Origin: JADCCX01 sp031372765
Lineage (GTDB): Bacteria; Pseudomonadota; Alphaproteobacteria; Rhizobiales; Beijerinckiaceae
NCBI GenBank assembly: GCA_031372765.1
Contig: JANMLW010000097.1
Coordinates: forward strand, 1 to 12,836
Reading direction: 5' to 3'
Length of the DNA: 12,836 nt
The position numbers and the translations under genes are program-made. The first letter of the stretch is position 1. Each line of letters opens with the position of its first letter. Of this stretch, positions 6,185 to 12,836 are shown one piece after another. The notes under the pieces are model-generated. The model searched no databases. It was not told the origin of the DNA and saw only the letters and a program-made list of their open reading frames with translations.

Positions 6185-9139
6185 ATGGCAAAGGCTACCA
6201 GTCCTCATCCGGAACGCTTCCTCGCCATTCCCCTCCGAACCAATTGGGAAAGTTTCTTGCTGCATCGCCTCATGCTCTTTCTGGCTGCGTTCCTGTGCTG
6301 GACAATCGTGGCCGTTTCTGGTGCGCAAGCGCTGGATGCCGTACGCGTTCGCCCTGAGCAACCGGCCATCAATCTCCTGTCGGCGGTTGAACGCTATCAA
6401 TCACAGGGCGACAGAATCACGATTTCGACCGCGCCCGGATCCGATGGCATCGTCCGGCGCATCGAGGTGCGTGCGCTTGATCAGGGCACGCGGCCGGACT
6501 GGATCGCCTTTGCTTTGACGAATGACACTGATGAGCAGGTGGACAGATTGCTGGTCACGCCGCATTACAGGCTCGTCGGATCGGGCGTTATCTGGCCCGA
6601 TCTTGGCTCTACGCGCGTGCGGGCCATCACGGCAAGCCAGGGATTGCGACCTGAGCGCGAGGAAGCGCCGGGAGTCGACGCCTTCCTGATCACGCTTGAT
6701 CCGGGCACGACGGTTACATTCGTGGCAGAGCTTGCTTCAGGCATTCTGCCGCAAATGACGCTATGGGAACCTGATGCCTACACGGAACGGGTCAACAGCC
6801 TGACGCTGTATCGCGGTGTCATTCTGGGAATTGCCGCCTTGCTGGCGCTTTTCCTGTCCGTCGTGTTCATTGTCAAAGGGGCGGTCATCTTTCCTGCTGC
6901 CGCTGCCCTGGCATGGGCGGTGCTGGCCTATCTGGGTATTGATTTCGGATTTCTGAGCAAGCTCATTGGCATATCAACCGAATCGGAACGCGTCTGGCGA
7001 GCTGCCACAGAGGCGGTGCTGGCTGCCACACTGGTCATCTTCCTTTTTGCTTATCTCAACCTCAACCGCTGGCATGTGCGCTATGTGCATTTCACCATGC
7101 TCTGGGTGTTGTTCATTGGCGCTCTGGTAGGGCTTGCCCTGTTCAATGCTCCGGTGGCCGCGGGTGTGGCGCGCATATCCATCGCTGTTGCCGCGGGCAT
7201 TGGCCTCGTGCTGATCACCTATCTGGCCTTGCTGGGCTATGATCGGGCCATCATGCTGGTGCCAACCTGGGTGCTGTTGCTGGCCTGGGTTGTTGCGGCA
7301 GGCATTGCCGTCTATGGCCGCCTTGCCAACGAAATTACCGGCCCGGCGCTGCTGGGGGGCATGGTGCTCATCGTCATGTTGATCGGCTTCACGGTTGTGC
7401 AGCATGCCTTTGCCGGTGGTGCGCTGGCGCAGGGGCTTGTGACCGATTCCGAGCGAAAGGCGCTTGCCTTGACAGGATCAGGCGAGGTTGTGTTTGACTG
7501 GGACGTGCAGTCAGACCGATTGTATGTCAGCCCTGAGCTTGAAGGCCAGCTCCATATCAAACGCGGCTCGCTGGATGGCAATGCCTCGCTCTGGCTCGAC
7601 ATCCTGCACCCGCTGGACCGGGATCGCTACAAGGCAACGATGGACGCCGTACTTGACCAGCGCCGTGGCCGCGTGATGATCGACGTGAGGCTGCGTTCTG
7701 CCGAGGGCGAATTCTTCTGGTTTGCCCTCAAGGCACGCCCCGTTGTGGGTGACGACAACGAGGTTATCCGCATTGTCGGTATTCTTTCGGATGTCACCAG
7801 CACCAAGACTGCGGAAGAGCGTCTGCTTCATGATGCCGTTCATGACAACCTGACCAGCCTGCCAAACCGTGAGCTGTTTCTGGACAGACTGGATGCCACT
7901 CTGGTCTTCTCGCGCACTGATGATGCCATGCGCCCCACGGTGCTGATGCTGAACCTTGATCGCTTCAAGCAGGTCAATGAAAGTGTTGGTTTCTCGGTCG
8001 GTGATTCCATCCTGCTCAACATCTCCCGTCGTCTCGGACGGCTGCTGCGCCCGCAGGACACATTGGCCCGCATCGGCGGCGACAATTTCGCCATTATCCT
8101 GATGTCCGAGCGCGAACCGGAACGCATAACCGCCTTCGCTGATCTGGTCAGGCGGGCCGTGACAGCTCCTATGACATTCTCGGAGCGGGAGTTCATTGTC
8201 ACGGCTTCTGTCGGCATCGCGCTGTTTGACAAGCAGGGTGACACGCGCCGAGATGACGTGCTGAAGAACGCCGAGATTGCGCTCGCCCACGCCAAGCGGC
8301 TTGGTGGCGACCGGATCGAGGTGTTCCGCCCCTCCATGCGCAGCCTGCGGCCAGACCGACTGGCGATGGAAAGTGACTTGCGCCGTGCCCTTGAACGCAA
8401 CGAGATAAAGGTTTTCTATCAGCCCGTCGTGCGCCTTGAAGATCGGACAATTGCTGGATTTGAAGCGCTTATGCGCTGGGAGCACCCCAAACTGGGCCTG
8501 ATTACGCCCAAGGATTTTATCGGCATCGCAGAGGAAACCGGCCTGATCGTCGATCTTGGCGTTTTCGTGCTGGAACGCACAGCGCGCGAGCTTGGCGCCT
8601 GGCAGGCAGCGCTGGATGTAGAGCCGCCGATTTTTGCCAGCGTCAATGTCTCCAGCCGCCAGCTTCTGCGCCATGATCTGCTGCATGACCTGAAGGCAGT
8701 GCTGACCCGATCGCCGGTCAAACGCGGCACGCTCAAACTGGAACTCACCAAAAGTCTGGTGATGGAAAACCCGGAATATGCAGCGCAGATGCTGCAGAAA
8801 ATGCGTGATCTGGGAGCCGGATTGTCGCTCGATGATTTTGGCACCGGCTATTCGTCGCTGTCCTATCTGCAGCGCTTCCCGTTTGACACCATCAAGATCG
8901 ACCAGTCCTTCGTGCGTCCATCCGCCAAGGGCTCCCGTCCGGTCATCCTGCGCACCATCATCGCCATGGCGCATGATCTGGGTATGCAGATCGTAGCCGA
9001 AGGTGCGGAAACTGAATCCGACGCGGTTGAACTTTACCAGCTTGGCTGCGAATATGGGCAGGGCTATGCCTTCGGCGAACCGATGACATCGGCCGATGCG
9101 CGGCGTCTTGTCGGGGCAAAACTGACACAAGCGGCCTGA
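6185..9139 (+). CDS. Membrane PAS-GGDEF-EAL protein with degenerate GGDEF domain
   Basis: A 984-aa cyclic-di-GMP signalling protein. Order: signal peptide (about 28-48, ending SGAQA), periplasmic domain (about 50-205), seven hydrophobic segments (about 209-409), PAS (about 425-540), GGDEF (about 550-715) and EAL (about 725-975). The front half matches the 7TMR-DISM sensor layout. The GGDEF domain looks inactive: the metal-binding Asp of DLDRFK is N590, the usual NDxxGH reads NESVGF (598-603), and the signature is GGDNF (631-635). The inhibitory I-site RxxD is kept (R622-PQ-D625, five residues upstream). The EAL domain keeps E760, N821, E853, D883, D884, K904, E939 and Q959, but the second Glu of ELTE is K856. 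A weak phosphodiesterase or c-di-GMP receptor role is inferred. The start is uncertain: ATG 6128 would add 19 aa and overlap the GNAT by 17 bases; neither start has a good ribosome binding site. Confidence 0.93.
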   Translation: MAKATSPHPERFLAIPLRTNWESFLLHRLMLFLAAFLCWTIVAVSGAQALDAVRVRPEQPAINLLSAVERYQSQGDRITISTAPGSDGIVRRIEVRALDQGTRPDWIAFALTNDTDEQVDRLLVTPHYRLVGSGVIWPDLGSTRVRAITASQGLRPEREEAPGVDAFLITLDPGTTVTFVAELASGILPQMTLWEPDAYTERVNSLTLYRGVILGIAALLALFLSVVFIVKGAVIFPAAAALAWAVLAYLGIDFGFLSKLIGISTESERVWRAATEAVLAATLVIFLFAYLNLNRWHVRYVHFTMLWVLFIGALVGLALFNAPVAAGVARISIAVAAGIGLVLITYLALLGYDRAIMLVPTWVLLLAWVVAAGIAVYGRLANEITGPALLGGMVLIVMLIGFTVVQHAFAGGALAQGLVTDSERKALALTGSGEVVFDWDVQSDRLYVSPELEGQLHIKRGSLDGNASLWLDILHPLDRDRYKATMDAVLDQRRGRVMIDVRLRSAEGEFFWFALKARPVVGDDNEVIRIVGILSDVTSTKTAEERLLHDAVHDNLTSLPNRELFLDRLDATLVFSRTDDAMRPTVLMLNLDRFKQVNESVGFSVGDSILLNISRRLGRLLRPQDTLARIGGDNFAIILMSEREPERITAFADLVRRAVTAPMTFSEREFIVTASVGIALFDKQGDTRRDDVLKNAEIALAHAKRLGGDRIEVFRPSMRSLRPDRLAMESDLRRALERNEIKVFYQPVVRLEDRTIAGFEALMRWEHPKLGLITPKDFIGIAEETGLIVDLGVFVLERTARELGAWQAALDVEPPIFASVNVSSRQLLRHDLLHDLKAVLTRSPVKRGTLKLELTKSLVMENPEYAAQMLQKMRDLGAGLSLDDFGTGYSSLSYLQRFPFDTIKIDQSFVRPSAKGSRPVILRTIIAMAHDLGMQIVAEGAETESDAVELYQLGCEYGQGYAFGEPMTSADARRLVGAKLTQAA

Positions 9140-9190
9140 GCCAGATCAACATACGCGCCGGGAGCACCGGCTGATATGAGGGAGACGACA

Positions 9191-9478
9191 ATGCCAAAGG
9201 GATATGTGGTTGGACGCGCCAAAGTGACCAATGCAACACAGTGGGCTGTCTATGCAGCAGCAGCGGGGGAGGCCATGAAGAAGTATGGCGGCAAGCCTCT
9301 GGCCCGCGGTGGACAAATGACCGTGGCAGAAGGCCAAGGCCGCTCGCGCAATGTCGTTATAGAATTTGAAAGCTACGAGCACGCCAAGAACTATGCCTTT
9401 TCTCCTGAGTATGCTGCCGCTCGCAAATTGCGCGAAGGAGCCGGCGAGCTCGATCTCGTAGTTGTCGAAGGCATTTGA
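9191..9478 (+). CDS. DUF1330 domain protein, copy 1
   Basis: A 95-aa protein consisting of one DUF1330 domain, a small ferredoxin-like alpha-beta barrel of unknown biochemical role. Family features are the opening MPKGYVVGRAKVTN, an AVYAAAAGEAMKKYGGKPLARGG-type helix and strand (about residues 19-41), SRNVVIEFESYEHAKNYAFSPEY, and the closing DLVVVEG. The start at 9191 is chosen over ATG 9176 because GGAG at 9181-9184 lies 6 bases before it and because MPKGY matches the usual beginning of the family. It has no signal peptide. It follows the EAL gene by 51 bases and overlaps the next DUF1330 gene by one base (TGATG), so the two proteins are probably made together, perhaps as a heterodimer. The function is unknown. 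Confidence 0.9.
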   Translation: MPKGYVVGRAKVTNATQWAVYAAAAGEAMKKYGGKPLARGGQMTVAEGQGRSRNVVIEFESYEHAKNYAFSPEYAAARKLREGAGELDLVVVEGI

Positions 9479-9795
9479 TGACTGATGTAATTGCCAAGGG
9501 CTATTGGATAGCGCGTGTCGACGTGGACAACACCGAGGCTTATGAGCGCTACCGCGCACTCAACGGTAAGGCGTTCGCCAAGTTTGGCGCACGCTTTATC
9601 GTGCGTGGAGCTGCGGGCAAGGTGGTGAAGGGAACGCCGCGCAAGCATAATGTGGTCATCGCGTTCGACAGTTATGCCAAGGCCCTGGCTTGCTACGAAT
9701 CGCCCGAGTATCAAGCTGCACTTGAGTATCTGAAGGATGTTGGCCCGACGGACCTCGTTATCATCGAGGGCTACGCGGGACCGCAACCATCCTGA
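9478..9795 (+). CDS. DUF1330 domain protein, copy 2
   Basis: A 105-aa second DUF1330 protein, clearly related to its upstream neighbour: KGYWIARVDV, AFAKFGARFIVRG, HNVVIAFDSYAKALACYESPEYQAA and DLVIIEGY align with the corresponding blocks of copy 1, at roughly two-fifths identity by eye. It has about ten extra residues at the C-terminus (AGPQPS). ATG 9478 shares its A with the stop of copy 1, and GAAGG at 9467-9471 is a ribosome binding site 6 bases upstream; the TTG directly before it is not needed. The pair looks like an old tandem duplication that has diverged. dapB begins 27 bases downstream, so it may be in the same operon. The function is unknown. Confidence 0.9.
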   Translation: MTDVIAKGYWIARVDVDNTEAYERYRALNGKAFAKFGARFIVRGAAGKVVKGTPRKHNVVIAFDSYAKALACYESPEYQAALEYLKDVGPTDLVIIEGYAGPQPS

Positions 9796-9822
9796 TGATT
9801 GCTGACGCTGGAGACCCTGCCC

Positions 9823-10650
9823 ATGTCTGAAACCGATAGACCCGACATGCGACTGGTTGTTGTGGGTGCTGCTGGCCGCATGGGTCAGGCGCTGGTGCGT
9901 GTGGTTCAGGCGACACCGGGCGTCATGCTGTCTGCTGCCATAGAACGCGAAGGCTCACCTGTGCTGGGGCAGGACGCCGGAGTGCTGGCCGGTGCCGGTG
10001 CTGCAGGTGTTGCCATCACCGATGATCCACTGACCGCTTTTGCCAAGGCGGAGGGCGTGCTGGATTTTACCGTTCCATCGGCATCAGTCAGTTTTGCGGC
10101 GATCGCGGCGCAGGCGCGCCTTGTGCATGTCATCGGCACCACCGGCTTCAGCGAGGCTGATTTTGCCAGACTGAAGGCAGCATCGCGCCATTCCGTCATC
10201 ATCCAATCCGGCAACATGGGGCTCGGCGTCAATGTGCTGGCGCAGTTGGTCAAGAAGGCGGCCCGCGCGCTGGGGACGGATTACGATATCGAGATCGTGG
10301 AGATGCATCACCGCATGAAGATCGATGCGCCATCGGGTACGGCGTTGCTGCTGGGGGAAGCGGCAGCGGAAGGTCGGGGCATTATGCTGAAGGACCATTC
10401 GGCACGGGCGAGAGATGGTCATCACGGCGCACGCAAGGAAGGCGACATCGGCTTCGCCTCACTGCGGGGTGGCACGGTGGCGGGCGAGCACAGCGTGATT
10501 CTGGCAGGGCCCGGTGAGCGCATAACCCTCAGCCATTCCGCCGAAAGCCGGGATAATTTTGCCAACGGCGCAGTGAAAGCCGCCCTTTGGGGACGCGGCC
10601 GCAAGCCGGGCTATTTCAGCATGATCGATGTGCTGGGTCTCGCTGACTAA
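9823..10650 (+). CDS. dapB: 4-hydroxy-tetrahydrodipicolinate reductase
   Basis: A 275-aa cytosolic NAD(P)H enzyme reducing 4-hydroxy-tetrahydrodipicolinate to tetrahydrodipicolinate in the lysine and diaminopimelate pathway. The N-terminal Rossmann domain has VVVGAAGRMG (12-21, GxxGxxG). VIGTTGFSE (103-111) and SGNMGLGVNVL (129-139) follow. The catalytic and substrate-binding block is EIVEMHHRMKIDAPSGTA (157-174), with H162/H163, K166 and the DAPSGT signature. The C-terminus has SRDNFANGAVKAALW. The length agrees with the family (about 270 aa). ATG 9823 is preferred over the in-frame TTG 9799 because GGAG (9810-9813) lies 9 bases before it. The next gene starts 4 bases after the TAA. Confidence 0.97.
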   Translation: MSETDRPDMRLVVVGAAGRMGQALVRVVQATPGVMLSAAIEREGSPVLGQDAGVLAGAGAAGVAITDDPLTAFAKAEGVLDFTVPSASVSFAAIAAQARLVHVIGTTGFSEADFARLKAASRHSVIIQSGNMGLGVNVLAQLVKKAARALGTDYDIEIVEMHHRMKIDAPSGTALLLGEAAAEGRGIMLKDHSARARDGHHGARKEGDIGFASLRGGTVAGEHSVILAGPGERITLSHSAESRDNFANGAVKAALWGRGRKPGYFSMIDVLGLAD

Positions 10651-10654
10651 CGGG

Positions 10655-10906
10655 ATGGGCGCGAATCCGCAGACGATCAAGCGTGGCATCCATGCCTTTG
10701 CCGCGCTGCTGCTGGCGGGCCTCGCCCTGCTGAAATGGCTCGACATTGACGCTCAGCTCTTCAGGATTCTGGCAATTTCCACTGGCCTTCTTGTCGCGGT
10801 GCTGCTCATGACCTACAGGGCTTTTGCAGGCGTGGCGGAAGCTGCGCGTAACGCGCCGCAACCCGCACCGTCGCCTGAAGATGACGAAGACGAGGACGAC
10901 AAATGA
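10655..10906 (+). CDS. Small two-helix inner-membrane protein, 83 aa
   Basis: I do not recognise a named family. The protein has a short basic N-terminus (MGANPQTIKRG), two hydrophobic helices (about 12-28, IHAFAALLLAGLALLKW, and 35-56, LFRILAISTGLLVAVLLMTY), and a cytoplasmic-looking tail ending in a run of acidic residues (EDDEDEDDK, 75-83). Two tightly spaced helices with a short hinge suggest a hairpin in the inner membrane. It starts 4 bases after dapB and ends in an ATGA overlap with gpmA. The acidic codons GAG GAC (10892-10897) also contain the GAGGA that serves as the gpmA ribosome binding site, which may help preserve that part of the tail. ATG 10655 lacks a clear ribosome binding site; the in-frame ATG 10628 inside dapB is less likely. 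The function is unknown. Confidence 0.75.
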   Translation: MGANPQTIKRGIHAFAALLLAGLALLKWLDIDAQLFRILAISTGLLVAVLLMTYRAFAGVAEAARNAPQPAPSPEDDEDEDDK

Positions 10907-11520
10907 CCCATCTGCTTGTGCTTTGCCGCCACGGCCAGAGCGACTGGAACCTGAAAAATCTCTTCACCGGCTGGAAGGACCCGAACCTGACCGACCTTGG
11001 CGTCGAGGAGGCGAAAGCTGCGGGCAAGCGCCTGAAAGCCAAGGACATCCGCTTCGATGTGGCCTTCACCTCAGAGTTGGTTCGTGCCCAGAAGACCTGC
11101 CAGCTGATGCTGAACGAGCTGGGCCAGCCGACCCTGACCACCCACCGCCACATGGCGCTTAACGAGCGCGACTACGGCGAACTTTCCGGCCTCAACAAGG
11201 ATGACGCCCGCAAAAAGTGGGGCGAGGAACAGGTACATGTGTGGCGCCGCTCCTATGACATTCCGCCACCCGGCGGCGAGAGCCTGCGCGACACAGCCGC
11301 CCGCGTACTGCCCTACTATGTGCATGACATCCTGCCCGTTGTGCTGTCTGGCAAGCGCACGCTGGTAGCCGCCCATGGAAACTCGCTGCGGGCGCTGATC
11401 ATGGCCATGGAAGGCCTTTCGGGCGAAGAGATCATCGCACGGGAACTGGCAACAGGCGTGCCGATCATCTATCGCCTGAACGCTGATTCAACCATTGCCT
11501 CACGTGAAGAACTGGCGTGA
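10903..11520 (+). CDS. gpmA: 2,3-bisphosphoglycerate-dependent phosphoglycerate mutase
   Basis: A 205-aa glycolytic enzyme interconverting 3- and 2-phosphoglycerate, using a phosphohistidine primed by 2,3-bisphosphoglycerate. The signature LCRHGQSDWNLKNLFTGWKDPNLTDLG carries the phosphorylated His at H10. R61 (SELVRAQKT), E88 (LNERDYGELSGLNKD) and H158 (AAHGNSLRAL) are the remaining catalytic residues of the histidine phosphatase fold. It is shorter than the roughly 250-aa enterobacterial enzyme, as is usual in Hyphomicrobiales, with a reduced C-terminal segment. GAGGA at 10892-10896 lies 6 bases before the ATG. It overlaps the small membrane protein gene by 4 bases (ATGA) and alkB by 4 bases (GTGA), so it sits in the middle of a translationally coupled run starting at or before dapB. 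Confidence 0.96.
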   Translation: MTHLLVLCRHGQSDWNLKNLFTGWKDPNLTDLGVEEAKAAGKRLKAKDIRFDVAFTSELVRAQKTCQLMLNELGQPTLTTHRHMALNERDYGELSGLNKDDARKKWGEEQVHVWRRSYDIPPPGGESLRDTAARVLPYYVHDILPVVLSGKRTLVAAHGNSLRALIMAMEGLSGEEIIARELATGVPIIYRLNADSTIASREELA

Positions 11521-12149
11521 GCCTGTTTGCTGATCCTCCCGAAGAACTGTCTCCTGGTCTTGTTCTGCACCGGGGGTACTTCAGCACAGAGGTGCAGCAA
11601 ACGTTGATTGACGAGGTGCGGGCTATCATCAAAGCTGCCCCCCTGTTCACGCCCTGCATGCCCAAGACCGGCACGCCCTTTTCCGTCCGCATGAGCAACT
11701 GCGGGCCGCTGGGCTGGGTGTCGGATGTCACGGGATATCGTTATCAGCCACAGCATCCTGATACGGGGTTTGCCTGGCCTGCGATACCTGCTGTGCTGAC
11801 AGAGGCATGGGACAAGCTCGCAGGGTTTGGCGGCGCACCAGAGGCCTGCCTGATCAACTGGTACGAAACCACTGCCCGCATGGGATTGCATCAGGACCGG
11901 GACGAGCAGACCTTTGACGCACCCGTTCTATCCGTTTCGCTGGGCGACACTTGCCTGTTTCGCTACGGCGGCTTGAAGCGAAACGATCCGACAAAATCCG
12001 TGAAGCTCACCAGCGGCGACCTGCTGCTGATCGGCGGCGAATCCCGCCTGTGTTTCCACGGCGTCGACCGGGTTTTGGCAGGCAGCAATAACCTGTTGCC
12101 GAAGGGCGGACGGATAAACCTGACGCTGCGGAGGGTGACACTAATCTGA
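11517..12149 (+). CDS. alkB: Alpha-ketoglutarate-dependent DNA dealkylase AlkB
   Basis: A 210-aa Fe(II)/2-oxoglutarate dioxygenase that removes methyl groups from 1-methyladenine and 3-methylcytosine in DNA. The iron triad is H125 and D127 in MGLHQDRDE, and H181 in LCFHGVDR. The 2-oxoglutarate-binding arginines are R199 and R205 in RINLTLR, and N114-W-Y116 matches the conserved NxY. The length is close to the 216-aa E. coli protein. The start is GTG at 11517, overlapping the gpmA stop as GTGA; there is no better ATG upstream, and the sequence after GTG (SLFADPPEELSPGLVLHRGYF) fits AlkB. Being coupled to a glycolysis gene implies constitutive expression. No LexA-type or Ada-type site is visible in front of it. 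Confidence 0.95.
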   Translation: MSLFADPPEELSPGLVLHRGYFSTEVQQTLIDEVRAIIKAAPLFTPCMPKTGTPFSVRMSNCGPLGWVSDVTGYRYQPQHPDTGFAWPAIPAVLTEAWDKLAGFGGAPEACLINWYETTARMGLHQDRDEQTFDAPVLSVSLGDTCLFRYGGLKRNDPTKSVKLTSGDLLLIGGESRLCFHGVDRVLAGSNNLLPKGGRINLTLRRVTLI

Positions 12150-12202
12150 TCACGCTGTTCGCAGCAATCAAAGGGTTGGGGAGAATACCGGCAAGCGTGA
12201 TC
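12148..12202. repeat. 9-base inverted repeat after alkB
   Basis: GATCACGCT (12148-12156) and AGCGTGATC (12194-12202) are exact reverse complements separated by 37 bases. The first arm begins inside the alkB stop codon. It could form a long-loop stem at the mRNA end, but there is no T-run, so a classical intrinsic terminator is not supported. Operator or chance are alternatives. Confidence 0.5.
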
Positions 12203-12234
12203 CTGAAGTCATTCAACCAAGCCTTAAACTCTCC

Positions 12235-12263
12235 ATGACAAAACCAGCGAACTGGCCTAAAAT
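12235..12263 (+). promoter_or_regulatory. Putative sigma70-type promoter of the biotin carboxylase gene
   Basis: ATGACA (12235-12240) and TAAAAT (12258-12263) are separated by exactly 17 bases, each matching five of six positions of the consensus hexamers. Transcription would begin near 12270, just ahead of AGGGAG (12271-12276), giving a very short leader. The rest of the 136-base gap (12150-12285) holds only the inverted repeat listed separately. Confidence 0.6.
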
Positions 12264-12285
12264 ATAGGACAGGGAGACTGTCCGA

Positions 12286-12836
12286 ATGAAACTCACCTCC
12301 GTTCTCATTGCCAACCGGGGCGAGATCGCCTGTCGTGTCATCCGCACAGCCAAGCGGATGGGCATGCGGACCATCGCGGTTTATTCGGAAGCTGATGCCA
12401 AAGCGCCCCATGTGAGCCAGGCTGACGAGGCCTATCTTATTGGCCCCGCACCAGCGCGAGACAGCTATCTCAGGGCTGACATCATTCTGGAGGTCGCAAA
12501 GAAGGCCAAGGCGGATTGCGTGCATCCCGGCTATGGTTTCCTTTCCGAGAACACGGCGTTTGCGGCGGCTTGTGCAGAAGTCGGCATTGTCTTTGTCGGA
12601 CCGCCCTCCTCGGCCATCGAGGCCATGGGCCTGAAGGACGCTGCAAAAACGCTGGTCGAGAAAGCCGGTGTGCCCGTCGTGCCGGGCTATCACGGCAGCA
12701 ATCAGGACCCGGCGTTCCTGAAAGAGAAAGCCTATTCCATCGGCTATCCCGTGCTGATCAAGGCGGTGGCTGGCGGTGGCGGCAAGGGCATGAAGCGCGT
12801 CGACAAGCACGCGGAATTTGACGAGGCGCTGGCCTC
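12286..12836 (+). CDS. Biotin carboxylase subunit, probably 3-methylcrotonyl-CoA carboxylase alpha (3' end outside window)
   Basis: 183 complete codons are visible. The protein opens MKLTSVLIANRGEIACRVIR, the canonical N-terminus of acyl-CoA carboxylase biotin carboxylase domains. VHPGYGFLSEN (about 79-89) and the ATP-grasp glycine loop AGGGGKGM (about 163-170) follow. The enzyme carboxylates biotin with ATP and bicarbonate; the alpha subunit normally also carries a biotin-carrying C-terminus, here beyond the edge. GPAPARDSYL, IEAMGLKDAAKTLVEKAGVP and VPGYHGSNQDP resemble the leucine-degradation enzyme (methylcrotonyl-CoA carboxylase) more than propionyl- or acetyl-CoA carboxylase, from family memory only. 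AGGGAG at 12271-12276 lies 9 bases before the ATG. It begins a new transcription unit, so partner genes such as the beta subunit should be sought outside the window. Confidence 0.92.
   Translation, partial: MKLTSVLIANRGEIACRVIRTAKRMGMRTIAVYSEADAKAPHVSQADEAYLIGPAPARDSYLRADIILEVAKKAKADCVHPGYGFLSENTAFAAACAEVGIVFVGPPSSAIEAMGLKDAAKTLVEKAGVPVVPGYHGSNQDPAFLKEKAYSIGYPVLIKAVAGGGGKGMKRVDKHAEFDEALA

Noticed and set aside
5269..6186. 305-codon minus-strand open frame across the M16/GNAT junction
   Set aside because: It runs antisense to two well-supported genes and translates the tandem repeat into PEVCP units; no domain was seen.
7511..9130. 539-codon open frame on the minus strand
   Set aside because: It lies wholly antisense to the GGDEF-EAL coding region, shows no recognisable domain, and is an expected by-product of the codon bias of the real gene.
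9157..9171. GCCGG-GAGCA-CCGGC hairpin before the first DUF1330 gene
   Set aside because: Short five-base stem with no T-run; such stems are common in GC-rich spacers.

Overview
The window looks like a chromosomal housekeeping stretch of an alphaproteobacterium, most likely of the order Hyphomicrobiales (Rhizobiales). The basis is the moderately high GC, the gene order thrC / M16 peptidase / GNAT / EAL protein and DUF1330 / dapB / gpmA, a short rhizobial-type GpmA, a GTTC-N7-GTTC (alphaproteobacterial) LexA-type box, and frequent ATGA overlaps. The genus cannot be fixed from the sequence alone.

Layout. Positions 1-1117 (minus strand) hold a two-gene unit: an XRE-cupin transcription regulator, with a GNAT acetyltransferase overlapping its end by 4 bases and running off the left edge. 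A 43-base divergent spacer with a perfect 12-base palindrome separates it from a small conserved-looking hypothetical gene (1161-1484). A radical SAM protein of the SplB-like/PA0069 type (1590-2714) follows, behind its own promoter with an overlapping LexA-type box. From 2790 to 9139 lie thrC, an M16 zinc peptidase, a RimJ-type GNAT and a large membrane PAS-GGDEF-EAL protein, all on the plus strand and tightly spaced or overlapping. From 9191 to 12149 lie two tandem DUF1330 genes, dapB, a small two-helix membrane protein, gpmA and alkB, again with 1- to 4-base overlaps. A 136-base gap with a well-formed sigma70-type promoter precedes a truncated biotin carboxylase gene, probably the alpha subunit of 3-methylcrotonyl-CoA carboxylase.

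How the genes work together. thrC (threonine synthesis) and dapB (lysine/diaminopimelate synthesis) both serve the aspartate amino-acid family. gpmA is glycolytic. alkB and, by inference from its LexA box, the radical SAM gene point to DNA damage repair. The PAS-GGDEF-EAL protein has the architecture of a 7TMR-DISM sensor. Its GGDEF domain lacks key catalytic residues but keeps the I-site. Its EAL domain keeps the metal ligands but carries Lys where the ELTE motif normally has its second Glu. It may therefore be a c-di-GMP receptor or a weakened phosphodiesterase.

I found no CRISPR array, insertion sequence, prophage, tRNA or rRNA. Nothing here amounts to a clearly new multi-gene system. The best leads are the LexA-type control of the radical SAM gene and the degenerate c-di-GMP protein.
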